Source: Oreohelix idahoensis (taxonomy: Eukaryota > Mollusca > Gastropoda > Stylommatophora > Oreohelicidae). From it: a stretch of 64,000 nt of DNA. Position numbers and translations under genes: made by a program. Positions 35,737 through 47,590 of the stretch are shown here, in pieces. The stretch is taken from contig JAMPIV010000299.1 of the NCBI GenBank assembly GCA_024509875.1, positions 1,915,001 through 1,979,000 on the forward strand, in the 5' to 3' direction. Position 1 is the stretch's first letter. Every line of letters begins with the position of its first letter. A model generated the notes under the pieces. It made no database searches and was not told the origin of the DNA. It saw only the letters and a program-made list of their open reading frames with translations.

Positions 35737-36258
35737 TTCGTTCAAATAGTTCGCATCGGTCTGCTCATCATGGAAATTCGGTACAGAGAGCAGAAAATGA
35801 TATTACAAATAATAATAACAACGCTGTTAGTCAAGCAAATGCTTGCTGTTCATTTGACTTTGCTAATGCGGAAGAATGTTTTGAGTGCAAGAATCTATTT
35901 CAGCCTAACGTGGTATCCAGACTGAGATGTGGACACCCATTGCCGGCGTTACCTGCAATGTCAGCTCATGAAGGAACCGGGTCTTTAGAGTTTCACAAGG
36001 GCTTACTTAATGGCATGCCAGTAACTTTATTAAAGGATTCAGGTTGCACGACGGTAGGTGTGCGACAATGTTTGGTTGATCCTTCTTGTTGTACAGGCAC
36101 ATGGGTTAAGTGCATTACGTTTGGTGGTAGAATTGAGAAATTTCAAACTGCGGTGGTTCATATCGCGACGCCATTTTTTACGGGACAAATAAAAGTATGT
36201 TTGTTGCCGAATCCAGTTTGCGATTTAGTTCTTGGTCGCATTCACGGTTTTAAATAGT
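35737..36258 (+). pseudogene. Gag end and protease of C
   Basis: Continuation of the gag frame after the LINE. It contains the C-x2-C-x13-C-G-H motif (35877-35936) followed by HPLPALPA, then a retropepsin core with DSGCTT (Asp codon 36036-36038, preceded by Lys where A and B have Phe) and VCDLVLGRIHG. The frame ends with TAG at 36256-36258, at the point where A and B read on into integrase, so this is a nonsense mutation. Confidence 0.85.
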
Positions 36259-37640
36259 GTACTCTTGAGCAAATAAATGATTGGGAAGGAGAACACGTAC
36301 ACAAGGCTAATGTTGTGGTTACTCGAGCACAGGACCAGGCTCAACATAATGTTGTGCCACTAGTTAATGATGATGTGTTACACAGTAACATCAACAAGGA
36401 AGCATTTTCTACTTTACAAAACAGTGATGTTTCATTAAAGAAATTTTTAAAATTTAGTCCAACGTGATCATACAAATGGTCATACTTCTCACAAACAATG
36501 GTATACTATCGTAAATGACATATTAGTGCGAAGATTCAGAGATAGTAAATGTTGTCATATTACTACTCAGATCATGGTGCCTAAGGTAATGAGATCCTAT
36601 ATCTTGAGTCTGCTCACGATTCCCGTTGTGCAGGTCACATGGGATACTCTCGTACTAGATCTAGAATTGTGGCATCTTTTTTCTGGCCGGGAATGTGAAA
36701 AGACATTGCGATGTTTTGCCGTTCTTGTGTTACGTGTCAGGAGGTGAAGTCTAGAGGGGCACGTCATTTGGCTCCAATTCAAGCAGCCGATATTCCGGTG
36801 CGTCCATTTGAGAAGATGGCCGTGGACATTATTGGCCCACTTCCTATAATGTCATCGAGAGGACATAGATATGTATTAACTTGTATAGATTTGTGCACGC
36901 GTTGGTCAGAGGCCATACCACTCAAGAACATTACTACGCAGGATGTAGCTGATGCTTTGTTTCATATCTTTACTAGAATCGGATTTCAGAGAAAACTGTT
37001 GTCGGACAGAGATTCTCAGTTTGTGTCAGGTGCAATGACTGAGGTTATGGCAATGTTTCATATAGACAGATCACTGAGTTCTGTATATCACGCGCCTCAA
37101 ACGGGATGGTGGAGCGTCTAAATCGATCAATAAAACAGATGTTAGGAAAGATTACAATCGATTTTCCTAAAGAGTGGGACCGAGTTTTAACCGCGGTACT
37201 TTTTGCATATCGTGAAATACCGAATGATCATACAGGTTTCAGTCCATTTCAACTTGTATTTGGTGCTCAGCCCAGAGGTCCGTTGTCCTTGATCAAAGAC
37301 TTGTTGATTGATTCTTCCTTGTCGCAAGAAACCCAAACGTCTTACGAGTATATTGTAAATCTTAGGAAAAAAATCATGGATGCATGCCAGCTGGCAACAG
37401 ATGCATCGGAAAGAGCTAAAGAAAAAGCTGGTATGTTACAGAATCACTCAAGACGTCTTCGTCTTCTTGTACCAGGCGACGAAGCGTTCGTGCTTTTACC
37501 GAGCAAACATAATCGACTATTATAACTTGGTGTGGTCCATTCAAGATTCTGTCACGTATTTCAGATGTCGATTATGTCCTTGATGTTAAGGGACAAAGAA
37601 AGATTTTTCACATTAACATGTTGAAAGAGTTTCACTCAAG
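36259..37640 (+). pseudogene. Integrase of C, multiply frameshifted
   Basis: Pieces in several frames cover the zinc domain (CRSCVTCQ near 36720), the catalytic core and part of the GPY/F module. Catalytic codons are Asp 36825-36827, Asp 37005-37007 and Glu 37112-37114. The last spacing is one base short, so a frameshift lies between the second Asp and Glu. Further breaks lie at 36463 (TGA) and 37522. The integrase again lies upstream of the RT remnant. Confidence 0.82.
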
Positions 37641-38436
37641 ACCTGAACATCTTCAGGCAGTCTTTCACGCGGTTGATAATGTAGGTTCACATCCAATGAG
37701 CTGGGCGTCTTTATCGGTGATTAAGGAAGAAGAATCTTCTTTCCCAGCTGTATCAATGACGTTTCTTAGTCTACCGGTTCAATCTACCGAAACTTGGAAG
37801 GACGTGACAATCTGTCCGAATCTTACACTTGAGAACAAAACACATGTATCCGAATTATTACATTCGTTTCATGATGTACTTACAGATATACCAGGCAAAA
37901 CAAATGTCATCACACATGACATCATTTTAAATGATGAAAAGGCTATTAGAGTGCGTCCATACCCGATACCATTACACTTTCAAGACAAAGTAAACAAAGA
38001 AATAGATGACATGCTGCAATTAGAAATAATCAGTTCTTCTCAAAGTAATTTTGCTTTTCCCATGGTTGTAATAAGAAAAAAAAAAAAAGACAATTCCAAG
38101 GGCGTTGGTGCTGTTCTGCTTCAACAATTTGATGGACATCTGCATCCGATCACGTACACTTCGAGAAAGTTAAACAAAGCGGAAATGAATTATTCGGTGT
38201 TGGAAAAGGAACTTCTCGCGGTGGTCTGCGCAGTAACCAAATTAGAGAAGTATCTGTTAGGTGTACCTTTCGTAATACAGTCAGACCAGAAGGCTTTGGC
38301 GTATTTAAAGACGAAGAACTTTAAATGCGCCCGAGCTGCCCGTTATTCGATTCTGATGCAGCCGTATAATTATACTATTCAAGCAATTCGAGGGTCCGAC
38401 AATGTGGTTGCAGACGTACTGTCGAGGTGCCCTTAG
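37641..38436 (+). pseudogene. RT/RNase H remnant of C with RT core deleted
   Basis: One open frame runs through the pre-RT linker (VLTDIPGKT) and RT N-terminus to FPMVVIRKKKK. It then jumps at an A-rich run (38079-38092) to GVGAVLLQQFDG of RNase H and ends at TAG 38434-38436. Compared with A (8303 to about 9085), roughly 770 bp holding the whole RT palm with its catalytic box are absent. The frame is preserved across the deletion. Confidence 0.88.
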
Positions 38437-39139
38437 GAAGACAGTACACAAGTTTTTAATGACAGTTAGTCCATGGTCAACAGTAGTGGTGATGTAATTG
38501 GGACATTGAATTTTTATTAGTTTTATCCGGAACACAATTTGGTGTGTATGGTGTAAGGTGCACATACAGTGTACTATAATATGACTGTACGGCAATGATA
38601 GTCTTTAGCGATACATTTTTGCGTGTATATTATAGAGGTTCCTAGGGGCATTGAAATAGGTAATTTGGGACCAATTTATGCATGTATTTGCTATTTTTTG
38701 GGGTTGGATCAGGAACAAACATGTATGAGATTTGCAGTGTACTCTGTATTGGTGAGGTACACATTATTGCAATCATTTTCCGATGGGTAGGTAATCCTAT
38801 TAGATATAACCATTTTATATAAGTTTTGGTTCTAGTATTATTGATACTAAAGGTAATAGAGGGCGGTGTTGATTCCGCGTAATTTGTTTTAATTTAGTAA
38901 TATTATTACTTCCTACTTGGATTTTATTCATAAGGCAGTAGATTATATGACTTGTTTATCACCGTTTCATCTCATCGACGACTGACTAATTATGTTATGA
39001 GACATTAGCTGACTTAGACTTACTGAGACTTGGGATAGTATTATGTTGGTATGTTTTTTAAAATTACCTTAAGTGGTACATTTTTTTGAAGAAAAAAGAA
39101 ACTACGTGTCTTTTTTCTTAACGGTGGTAGGGGGGTAAT
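38437..39139 (+). other. 3' untranslated region of C with polypurine tract
   Basis: No ORF of note. It ends in GGTGGTAGGGGGGTAA (39124-39139), the likely plus-strand primer, immediately before the LTR. Confidence 0.7.
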
Positions 39140-40055
39140 TGTTGCGTATGGTATTTTACAACATTTCTGTTGTTGCGCATCAAAGAGCGCTGAGTCGGGT
39201 TTGGTGAAAATATTTGAAGATATGTGAATAGTACACTTAGGTGCATTATTCATGCACGTAGAAACAAAGGATGACGTAGGTGTTTGTGTGTGTTGAAAGA
39301 ATGACGTAGAGAACAAAAATGGACCCCAAGAAATAAACAAGACGTGAACAGCCTTGAAAACCCGTGGAAAAAGGGTTATATTGATTCGTGCCATGAATGG
39401 GAATGCATACCAGGATGAGTACTATTAATAATGTATAATTTGATGCTTATACATTTTTTAGACGGGCAGGTCTATACACCGTAAAAATTGGAGTCTGAAA
39501 GATCCCTGCTCTGTCGCGAATGTGTGCTGACTTTTGGGGAAATTCATGTTAATAAATTTATATGAGTTTGAACAGAAATTACGGGAGAAGGGCACGGATA
39601 TAATCAATCCATAGAGATGTATAGATGGATTGGGACTGAGAAGCAACAATGTATCACCGTAAAGGAGTATAAAACTAGGTACGAATAGACAGAATGACAT
39701 TAACTAATGACGGCTCATCATGTCTCATTGATCATGAGTTTTCAATAAACTTTGTTGTTATTTTACCAGACCAGTATTGGCTTCCTACCTGGTTATCTTT
39801 GAGCTGTTGGGCATATCTGAGACCTTACAAATTCATTATTCCTTGAGAGAGAACACTGCATAAATAATACAGGGACGATACAGTGCAGTTTTTGGCATAC
39901 CCACGAACAAAGCATTCGCGTGACACCTTTGTTATATACGAATGATCTAACATTCATATAGACACATATGGGAATAATGATGGTATACATATATCAAATG
40001 CAGACAACCTCTTTTAATACACTGGAATAAACGAACGGGCGGACATACCTTAACA
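39140..40055 (+). repeat. 3' LTR of C
   Basis: 916 bp, TGTTGCGTATGG to CTTAACA. Its first ~400 bp match 32854-33249. It contains AAATAAACAAG-type and TCAATAAAC poly(A)-signal candidates (the latter near 39752). Followed by GTTAT, the target duplication, and the tail of the D LTR. Confidence 0.92.
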
Positions 40056-40132
40056 GTTATAGCAGACACATTTTCATTCTTTTTACGATACCATCATAAC
40101 CTCCCCAGCAAAATCAACTTTGCTACACATGT

Positions 40133-42890
40133 ATTAAAGCTTCTCAATGCTGGTATAGTTTACTCAGCTTTCTAATTTATGTGTGTCTGCCTGGCTCTAT
40201 GGTTAGTCAAGTGTTACTGGTCTCCTGAAGTGTTATACTCTTTTGCAGGACTCGCAAGGTAATTCTTTCAGGCTCCTTTTGCAGTTCCACGTTTCGGTCC
40301 TCAAGATTCCAACTGTTATGTACCGACATTAAGGCTGAAGAGCAAATGAATGTAACATTGTCTTAGCTGACTGCAAAACTGCAATGCATTGTTTTCCTCA
40401 AGGCTCTGAAGGACTCAGTCCATCAGATAATTTATGTTCCCTACTAAAGCGGGTATCATTTCAGTGTGACATTGTAACCACGTGTTCTACCTTTTCTGCC
40501 CCACTCTGATTTTATTAGTTTTGAATGTCTTGTTAGCCTGGCTGAGTAAAAACATAGCAGAATTTTACTTTTCTTAGTCTCTGCTTCTATCAAGTGTTCT
40601 ATTATCATGGACAATTATAGAATACTTTCGCACCCATATAAAATGACAACAGTTATTACGTGCATTACATACATGTTAAAAGCGATTCGATAATAAATAC
40701 AGCTGCATATATAAAGTACGGGGCAAAACAGTGAATAGATTATTATTGACGCAGATGAAAAAAGAAATTACTGAAAGCTTTGTACAGTATTTCTGGCTCC
40801 GCTTGGAGCATAGGGTCCAACGTGTGCTGGATGGTCACAGAAAGAAATAAGAAGATTATAACTGTGGAATTATGTCTTGCATTTAAGGCATGAAGAAAAC
40901 AAGGACAGTGGGTGTTAATTAACTCACGATAAATAGTATATAAGAAGTTGTGAAGCTGGCAGTCGCTAGGGAACAAGAGTTGAGAACTGCAATGAAAATA
41001 CAGCTCCAGCTTAAAAGAGGTAAAGGTAATCCCATAGCAGATACTGCCGTAGTGAAGTGAAGTGTTAGAGACCACCATAATAGTCCCAACATCGAGAAGT
41101 GGGATGACCAATTCCCTTCCTTGCTGCCTTTTCCTTCCCTAACTAAAAGTCAGGTACCCATTTACAGCTCTACATCTTTATAATGATCATGAATTTAAGT
41201 ATTAGATATACAAATCATTTATTAAAGTAAGAATAATAAAATGTCTTGCATACCCGTGGCAAATGTCAACCACAGAAGCTTCTTGACGGGGCTTACCTGG
41301 TCTTCTCACAGCTGTAGCTCTAGTGGTCCTCTATTCTAGCTTTTGCGTATGATGGTTGTTGCCGCTAATCTAAGCTGTCTCTTTTGTAAAGGCACTTTAC
41401 AAAGATTTTACAGGTTTGATAAAACCTGTCCTATCTCTACCAGGCTCTTGGGGAAAAGTTCGGTCCCACTGTTTTGGAGATATATTTTAAACAGGACGCG
41501 CCCAAGCTTCCCGCGTGCCTCACGTGATCTAGCGTGGGTCACTGTTATGATTAAAATTCATAACATGTCTGTCGATATCAAAATGGTTCGACAAAGGATT
41601 CATATTTGTTTATTATCGGTAGTCCGTGGTAACAGGAAGTTACATCACTACCTCTAGATTCCTATGATGTTCGACCACTAGATCATCCATACACCTCCGT
41701 GTGATGATGCTAGTTTATGTATGAAAGGAATTATTTTTTCTTTGAAGAACGTGAGTAATTAAAAATTGTGTAAACCTGTCGAGGACGGCGTATTTAGCTA
41801 CAGACGATACTGAGCTATCCTGACGACTGTATATCTATATTATGCCAATGGATATAATAGCATTCTAAATGATATTTGTGGAGCAACGGTTGTGAGAATA
41901 AACTGTCTATTCATTTGTCCAACCTGGCCTTTGTGGTGACATTAATAGTTGGTGGAGAAGGGTTGTGTGCGGGGTCTACTGACATACCCGTTTGCGGACT
42001 TGGCCTGAGTAAACGCATTACTCATCAGCTAATAATAATATAAAAGACCCGCAACTGTCACCCTGTCAAGCCATGCCACTGGCCTCATAAATAATTATGG
42101 CCGTTTCTAGCATACAAGTCGGCCATGGTCCCACTCAAAAAGATATACTCGTAGTTTTTCTAATCGCCCAGGTATGGCAAAAACATGCATTCTTTCTCAT
42201 GAGAAGGGGGAGAGAGAGAAAAAAATGGGGAGAGAGAAGAGGGGCTGTGAGAGATTTAAACATCGATACTGTTTAAGTTTATAGATAGCGGTAGAATTGA
42301 AAAAAATTCGTCTCACCAAGTAAATGAATTAAATGGTAGAGTAAATTTAAAGACAAGCAATGTAGATAATCGAATCGTTACGCGACATGTTATGCTTCTT
42401 TTCACTACTTGCGGTTTTTCTTTTTTCTTTCACTACTTGGATTCCTATAACCACGCAGCTTGATCATCTTGTTTGGGATGATGTATTAAATACGTTTACC
42501 AAGAAATGTACACGAACTCTACTAGTAAGTTATTATTCACGAGTATTTTTGTGCGTGTGTAGTTTATGTGTATTCCTCCGCAGATCTTTACGTTCAGTTG
42601 TGTAGATTTTTTCGTCTTGACCTAGAGTTACTCGGCAGCAAAAAGCGTAGTTGTCGGATGTTTATGTTTGTCTAACGGACCAGGTTTGTCTAGGTGATTG
42701 GTAGTTGTGAGATAACACTCAACTCTTGATATCAGCACACATTGATAATGATGCTCAGAAGACTGCTGGGACGGTTCGAAAAGTTTAAAAACTCGCTTGA
42801 ATATTGAATGAATGTCACACGTATATATCAGCGAATAAATGATTGATTCTGGTATCCTCACTGATACTTCAATAGGTACGTCCTCATGTC
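40133..42890. other. Flank of D; no gene recognised
   Basis: Unique-looking sequence between the D insertion site and the I-like LINE. No domain-bearing ORF. A possible LTR end followed by TGGTGGAGAAGGG (about 41890-41970) is the only structure of note and is weak. Confidence 0.4.
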
Positions 42891-42895
42891 TACTT

Positions 42896-44722
42896 CTATG
42901 CTGGACATACAACTATTATGTTGATATCTCCGTAGATCTTCTCCAGGAATGGTACTGGTGATGGCCATATGCGTCCTCTCCGCTCCTCATATGTTGGGCA
43001 CCTCTGAAGCAGGTGTTCGGCAGTCATTTTACCAGTGCCACAGTCACACTCATCCGTAGTTCCTATCTTTAATTTGTTGAACCGATGGTATCTCAATCTG
43101 TTATGACCAGTGCGAAGTCTGAAGATTACCACTTGTTCACTTCTGCTGAGCTGGTAATACGGATCATTTTTTGTGTGGCCTGGATGCTCTTCTTCCCACT
43201 TGTGCCTGTATCTGCGCTTGATAAAACTCTTGGACTCCTCATAGGTTATATTTGTGTCCAGCTGAGTAAGTTTTCCCCCTTCCTTTGCCAATCTGTCAGC
43301 CTCTTCATTTCCAGGGATGTTGCAGTGAGAAGGGATCCACTGTATCACAACTCTTTTGTATTGCTGACATAGTCTGTGAAGTGTTACTCTTAGGTCATCC
43401 AGTTCAGCATTTATTTGACTTTTCAGTGTTGTAATCACTGACAGCGCATCTGAGAAGATAACTACTGGTCTCTCTGAGCTTTTTTCTGTCATTAGAATTT
43501 CTGATGCAGTTTTCATGGCCTCTGCCTCTGCTCTGAAGTTAGTTGAAAATGTCCCTGTTGCGACTGCTATCTTTTTTTGTTTGCCATTGCTTAAGCTCAG
43601 GAAGACTCCCCCACCCCCATCTTCTGTTGCATTAGTTGCTGATCCATCTGTGTACGCATGGATCCAGGTGTTGCTTGGGTAATGCTTCTCTATATATTTT
43701 GTGGTTAGGACTCTCCTTTCTGTTTCAGTTTGACTGTTCTTTCTCTCAATACCAGGAACATTTTCTATCATTTCAGGGAAGCACTGTTGTTTCCAAATTG
43801 GTAGCTTGTGTGCAGTACATATTGGCGTAGCTGTTGATATTGCATTTATGGGGTCTGCTCTCATCTTTGTTTTTACTGTCTCTACAAAGTTGCTTTGCTT
43901 CAGTCTTCCCCTTCCAAGTCCATTTATCCTCTGGTGCATTGGGTGATCTATCAGCCTCCTGAATTTCTCGGCTTGTTGCTGGGCTCTGCTATCTCTTCTA
44001 TCCTCCATAGGCTGGAGGTGAGTAATCTTTTCCAACTCTTTTATTGGTGTTGATTTCATGCCCCCAGTTATGATTCTCATTGCTTGGTTTTGGGTTCTGT
44101 TTATTTTGTCAAAGTTCGATTTAGCGGCTGTTGACCATGCTGCAATGCCATATTCTAAGACTGGTCTCACTCGCCCAGTATATAGATTCTTTAGTACTCT
44201 CTCGTCTGCTCCCCAAACCGTGCCAGCAAGTTTTTTCATGATTGCCATTCTCTGCCTTGCTCTTGTCCTGTTTTTCTCAATCTGGGTTTTCCAAGTCAAG
44301 CGGCGATCAAAGGTAATGCCTAGGTAGTTTGGGTTTTCATCCAGATGTAGATTTTTCCCATTTAGCACCAATTTGGAGATCTGTGGTTTGTTAGAGAGAG
44401 AAAACACTGTGAATGATGTTTTCTCCTCATTTATCTTTACTAGCCATGCCTTGGCCCACTCCTCCAGTGATGTTAGGGCTTGCTGCATCCGAATGCTTGC
44501 CGTAGAGATATATTCCTCTGAGATCCACAGGGCTAAGTCGTCTGCAAAGGAGGCATTGTGGGTTCTTCTTGGAATATTCTCTGATATGTCATTTATATAT
44601 GTGAGGAACAATGTGGGTGACAGAACTCCCCCTTGGGGAATACCCTGCTCCAATACCATCTTCCTAATGGTCTGTCCTTGCAGTTGGACTCTGGCCGTTC
44701 TATTTTCAAGATAGTGGCTGAT
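42896..44722 (-). pseudogene. I-group-like LINE: RT C-terminal half and RNase H
   Basis: Downstream half of the LINE pol, split from its upstream half (54617-56336) by element B. Reading down the minus strand: an RT part with GIPQGGVLSPTLFLTYIND and FADDLALW, the thumb with YLGITFDRRLTW, then a ribonuclease H domain with YTDGSATN, FRAEAEAM, FSDALSV and WIPSHCNIPGNEEAD, and a Cys-rich end (CDCGTGKMTAEHLLQRCP). The combination of endonuclease, RT and RNase H points to the I group. This half has no stop. A continuous frame begins inside the LTR of B (ATG 44804-44806), but those first residues are not LINE sequence. Confidence 0.9.
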
Positions 44723-46057
44723 TGTTACGCACAAATAATTACTTTTTTCCAAAGTCTTTGTATGATCGTTTTTCGTATGTATGATCATTATTTGACTGAA
44801 ATGCATGTTATATATATTTTATGGTCAAAGGGACAGAACCCGATATATCGATACTGCTATTTTTTATGAGTTTACCTCCTCTTGTATAGAGACACGTTCG
44901 GTCTATAATGTCTTGAACGAAGCGTGACCATATCTCCTTATTTGGTAGTATCAGTCAACTGTTGTAGATGTTTGAAACCTTTCTTAACGCTTCTGTTCAT
45001 GTCCATAAAAGGCGCGACTGTGTAAGACTTTTATCTCGAATGTTCTTAGAATCGTCTTATTGTGAACAGCGACTCAGAGATTGTCACTCTGCGCATGTCT
45101 CGACTGGGTTGTCGTTTTGTTGTTCCGCCCATGTCGGGGAGTTGAGAAATGGACTGATTAGCGAGCGGACGCGACTGCGTCTTGTGATTCTCTGAGGGAA
45201 ATACATTGTCTTTGTGAGTTAGTTAGCTAACTAGACTATTTCCCCGTATTATTCAAGCCTGCCTGGAGGCATATGTTCATGGTTGATTTTCCGAAATAAG
45301 GTAATTCCTCTTGTATCGAACTTTAGGCTATCATCTAGAGGTTCGTCATTTTTGTCGCCTTTTTGCTCGCCTGTGTGATTCAAAATGGAGAGGTACTTTG
45401 ACTAGGATTAAGTCACCGGTATCTTTATACCTGAACTAGTTATATATCTATGGGTCGCTCTAGACCAACAAGACTATTGTCTGTGTTCCAGGATTCGTTA
45501 TATCAGAGATCACGTCCAAGTCAGATGGTTAGACTTAGGAAGGTTATAAAGGTCGAGCTGACCTGTAATCCATGTATGCTACTCACGTGCAGACAGTAAA
45601 CGGACGTATTGTATACATCTGATCTGCTAGCATCAGGAAGGAATAATTATTATTGTCTATGAACATTAAGGATCTGCAGCTGACCACGGTTGCAGAAGTT
45701 ATATGTATTATTTATCAAGCTTCGCTATGATATTTGTTTTCCATACAACTATTGAGTATTGACTTCTACATGACTGTCAGCTAACATGAGTTTGAATGCT
45801 GCATTCGTTGTGCTATGCCGATGATAACATAAGTATCATGACTGTTTTGTGGCGTGCAATAAATGGTATAAACCTAAAGCGAAGTTACCATTTTTATGAC
45901 TCTACACGTCATGTTGCCTGTGGTGTACCCTGTGAACTGTTCTACTGCAACACACACAGCAACAATCTAAACCAGATAAGACACCCACATCTTGCATTGT
46001 AATACCTGGTGTCGATAGAGGTGGTAATTTGACGGCATCCTAATTCCACCCTTATCA
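44723..46057 (+). repeat. 5' LTR of retrotransposon B
   Basis: 1335 bp, TGTTACGC to CTTATCA, with an AATAAA signal at 45858-45863. The 68-codon frame at 45796-46002 recurs in the 3' LTR and has no domain. Confidence 0.97.
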
Positions 46058-47590
46058 ATTCATGGTGGCCAATAGTTGGTTTAGTCTGGTACCAACTCTC
46101 AAGGGGGTCAACAAACCCAGACATCATCAGCAGACTACAAGACAACAGTGCAGTTGCTATTTATCACCTTGGATGAAATTTTTTGAAAGACACAGCAGTA
46201 CTGACAGTTGTTGAGATTTTGAAACTACCCGGCGCTGCTCGGCGGTATTGAAGTTTGTCTACAAATAGAAGGACAAGTACCGAGCGAATGGATTTCCTGA
46301 TCTGTTGAGAAGAAGGACAAGTGCCGTAACAACTGTTCCGGTCTCAGAATTACTGTTGCAGATTCAGAAGGTCAAGTTCAGAAGCTGTTTCCTGTCAGAA
46401 GCTGTTTCCTGTTAGAAGCTCATTTCCTTCGTCATGGCAGTTTACGAGAGCAGATATGGATCAACGTTGGATCATTGTCCTAAGAATGCTGATCACATCC
46501 TGTTCTGAACTGTGCTGACGTTGTGGATACATAGAAGTTAAGTGGCCTGTTTTGTTTGTGAACTGTGCCCTTATGTTCTAACTGAGCCTTCTGTCTATCA
46601 CATTTTTCGCACTCTTTATATGTTTACATGTTATATGTTATTTGGATTTGTATTTATATGTTTATATTTCTGCGGGTTTTCTCGGTTGGGCGGTGTCTTT
46701 CAGTAGATGATACCACGTCACAGAGGTTCTACTGTTAGCGTTTTCGTTAGGGACTGTGCGAATTTCCTACTGTGAAATTTGCTAGCGACAATCGTTGCTA
46801 TATCTGTTTAGTTGTGACGAGTTGTGCTTTATTTTCGTTTTTTGTATATTTTTTTTTGTTTCTCTCTTTCTTTCTGTTTTTAGTTTCGATTTCAATTGTT
46901 TGTATTTGTAGGTCTCCTCTTTTCTATTATTCAGTTCTTCACGTAAATTGTTGTGTATATACTGTAGCGTCATTTGTTTGTCATATCTTCGCATTCTGTC
47001 ATCATATTCTTTTTAGTTTCGCTGTTTATTTATTTGACTTATGCGAATGTTTTCGTATTGTTTGATCTTTGTTATTGTTTACATTGACTCTGATCTTTGT
47101 TATTGTTTACATTGACGTTGATCTTTGTTATTGTTTACATTGACTCTGATCTTTGTTATTGTTTACATTGACTTTGATCTTTGTTTTGTTTACATTGTTG
47201 GTGACTTTGTTATTGTTTACATTGTCTTGTTATTGTTTGCATAGTTTTTGCATAGTTAGCTTTCACTATTGTTACATATATGCTCATGCACTATTGATCT
47301 ATAGTGCACTTATCATAACTAGCTGGTGGTTTTTTCCTTATGCACTATTGTAGTGTAGTTATGATAAATAACTGATGGTTATGCACTGATTTGGGTAGTG
47401 CACTGATAATTAAGAGGTGACTTGTGATATTATTGTACAACTGATAATACAAATTGGTGTCAAGTCTTGTTTCCCACAGAGACTGGAGTGAACATAGTAA
47501 TTATACAAGCACTTTATTAAGTCTTGTTGCTATTAAGATTGAAATAAGATAATTAATTATTTCAGGTTCTGTACTCACATTTTAGACATC
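46058..47590 (+). other. Leader of B with PBS and 28 bp tandem array
   Basis: Putative primer-binding site at 46063 (TGGTGGCCAATAG), shared with A. At 47060-47235 about five copies of a 27-28 bp unit containing TTTGTTATTGTTTACATTG lie in tandem; A carries a shorter version. The leader is long (1.5 kb) and has no convincing ORF. Confidence 0.7.

Larger units (their letters stand above)
32854..40055 (+). mobile_element. LTR retrotransposon C, nested in D and itself interrupted by a LINE
   Basis: Bounded by TGTTGCGTATGG at the left and CTTAACA at the right, with 5 bp target duplication GTTAT (32849-32853, 40056-40060). The 3' LTR is 916 bp; the 5' LTR keeps only its first 396 bp. Related to A and B by gag, protease and integrase. 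A 1955 bp RTE-like LINE is inserted in gag. The RT core is deleted. About nine mismatches over ~380 comparable LTR bases were counted by eye. Confidence 0.92.
24364..40127 (+). mobile_element. LTR retrotransposon D with element C nested in its 3' LTR
   Basis: Full boundaries are defined by a 5 bp target-site duplication CATGT (24359-24363 and 40128-40132) and TG...CA LTR ends. LTRs are 24364-26403 and 30887-32853 plus 40061-40127 (split by C). About 37 substitutions over ~2.04 kb were counted by eye, near 1.8 percent. The internal region has gag, a partial integrase, RT and RNase H; integrase pieces precede RT. Protease and the integrase core are missing, so the copy is defective. Confidence 0.93.

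Noticed and set aside
44723..44806. LINE RT frame starting inside the B LTR as a chimeric gene
   Set aside because: The ATG is LTR sequence fused by chance to the LINE frame at the insertion junction; the LINE start is at 54617-56336.
45796..46002. 68-codon ORF identical at 54355-54561
   Set aside because: Same explanation: it is within the two LTRs of B.
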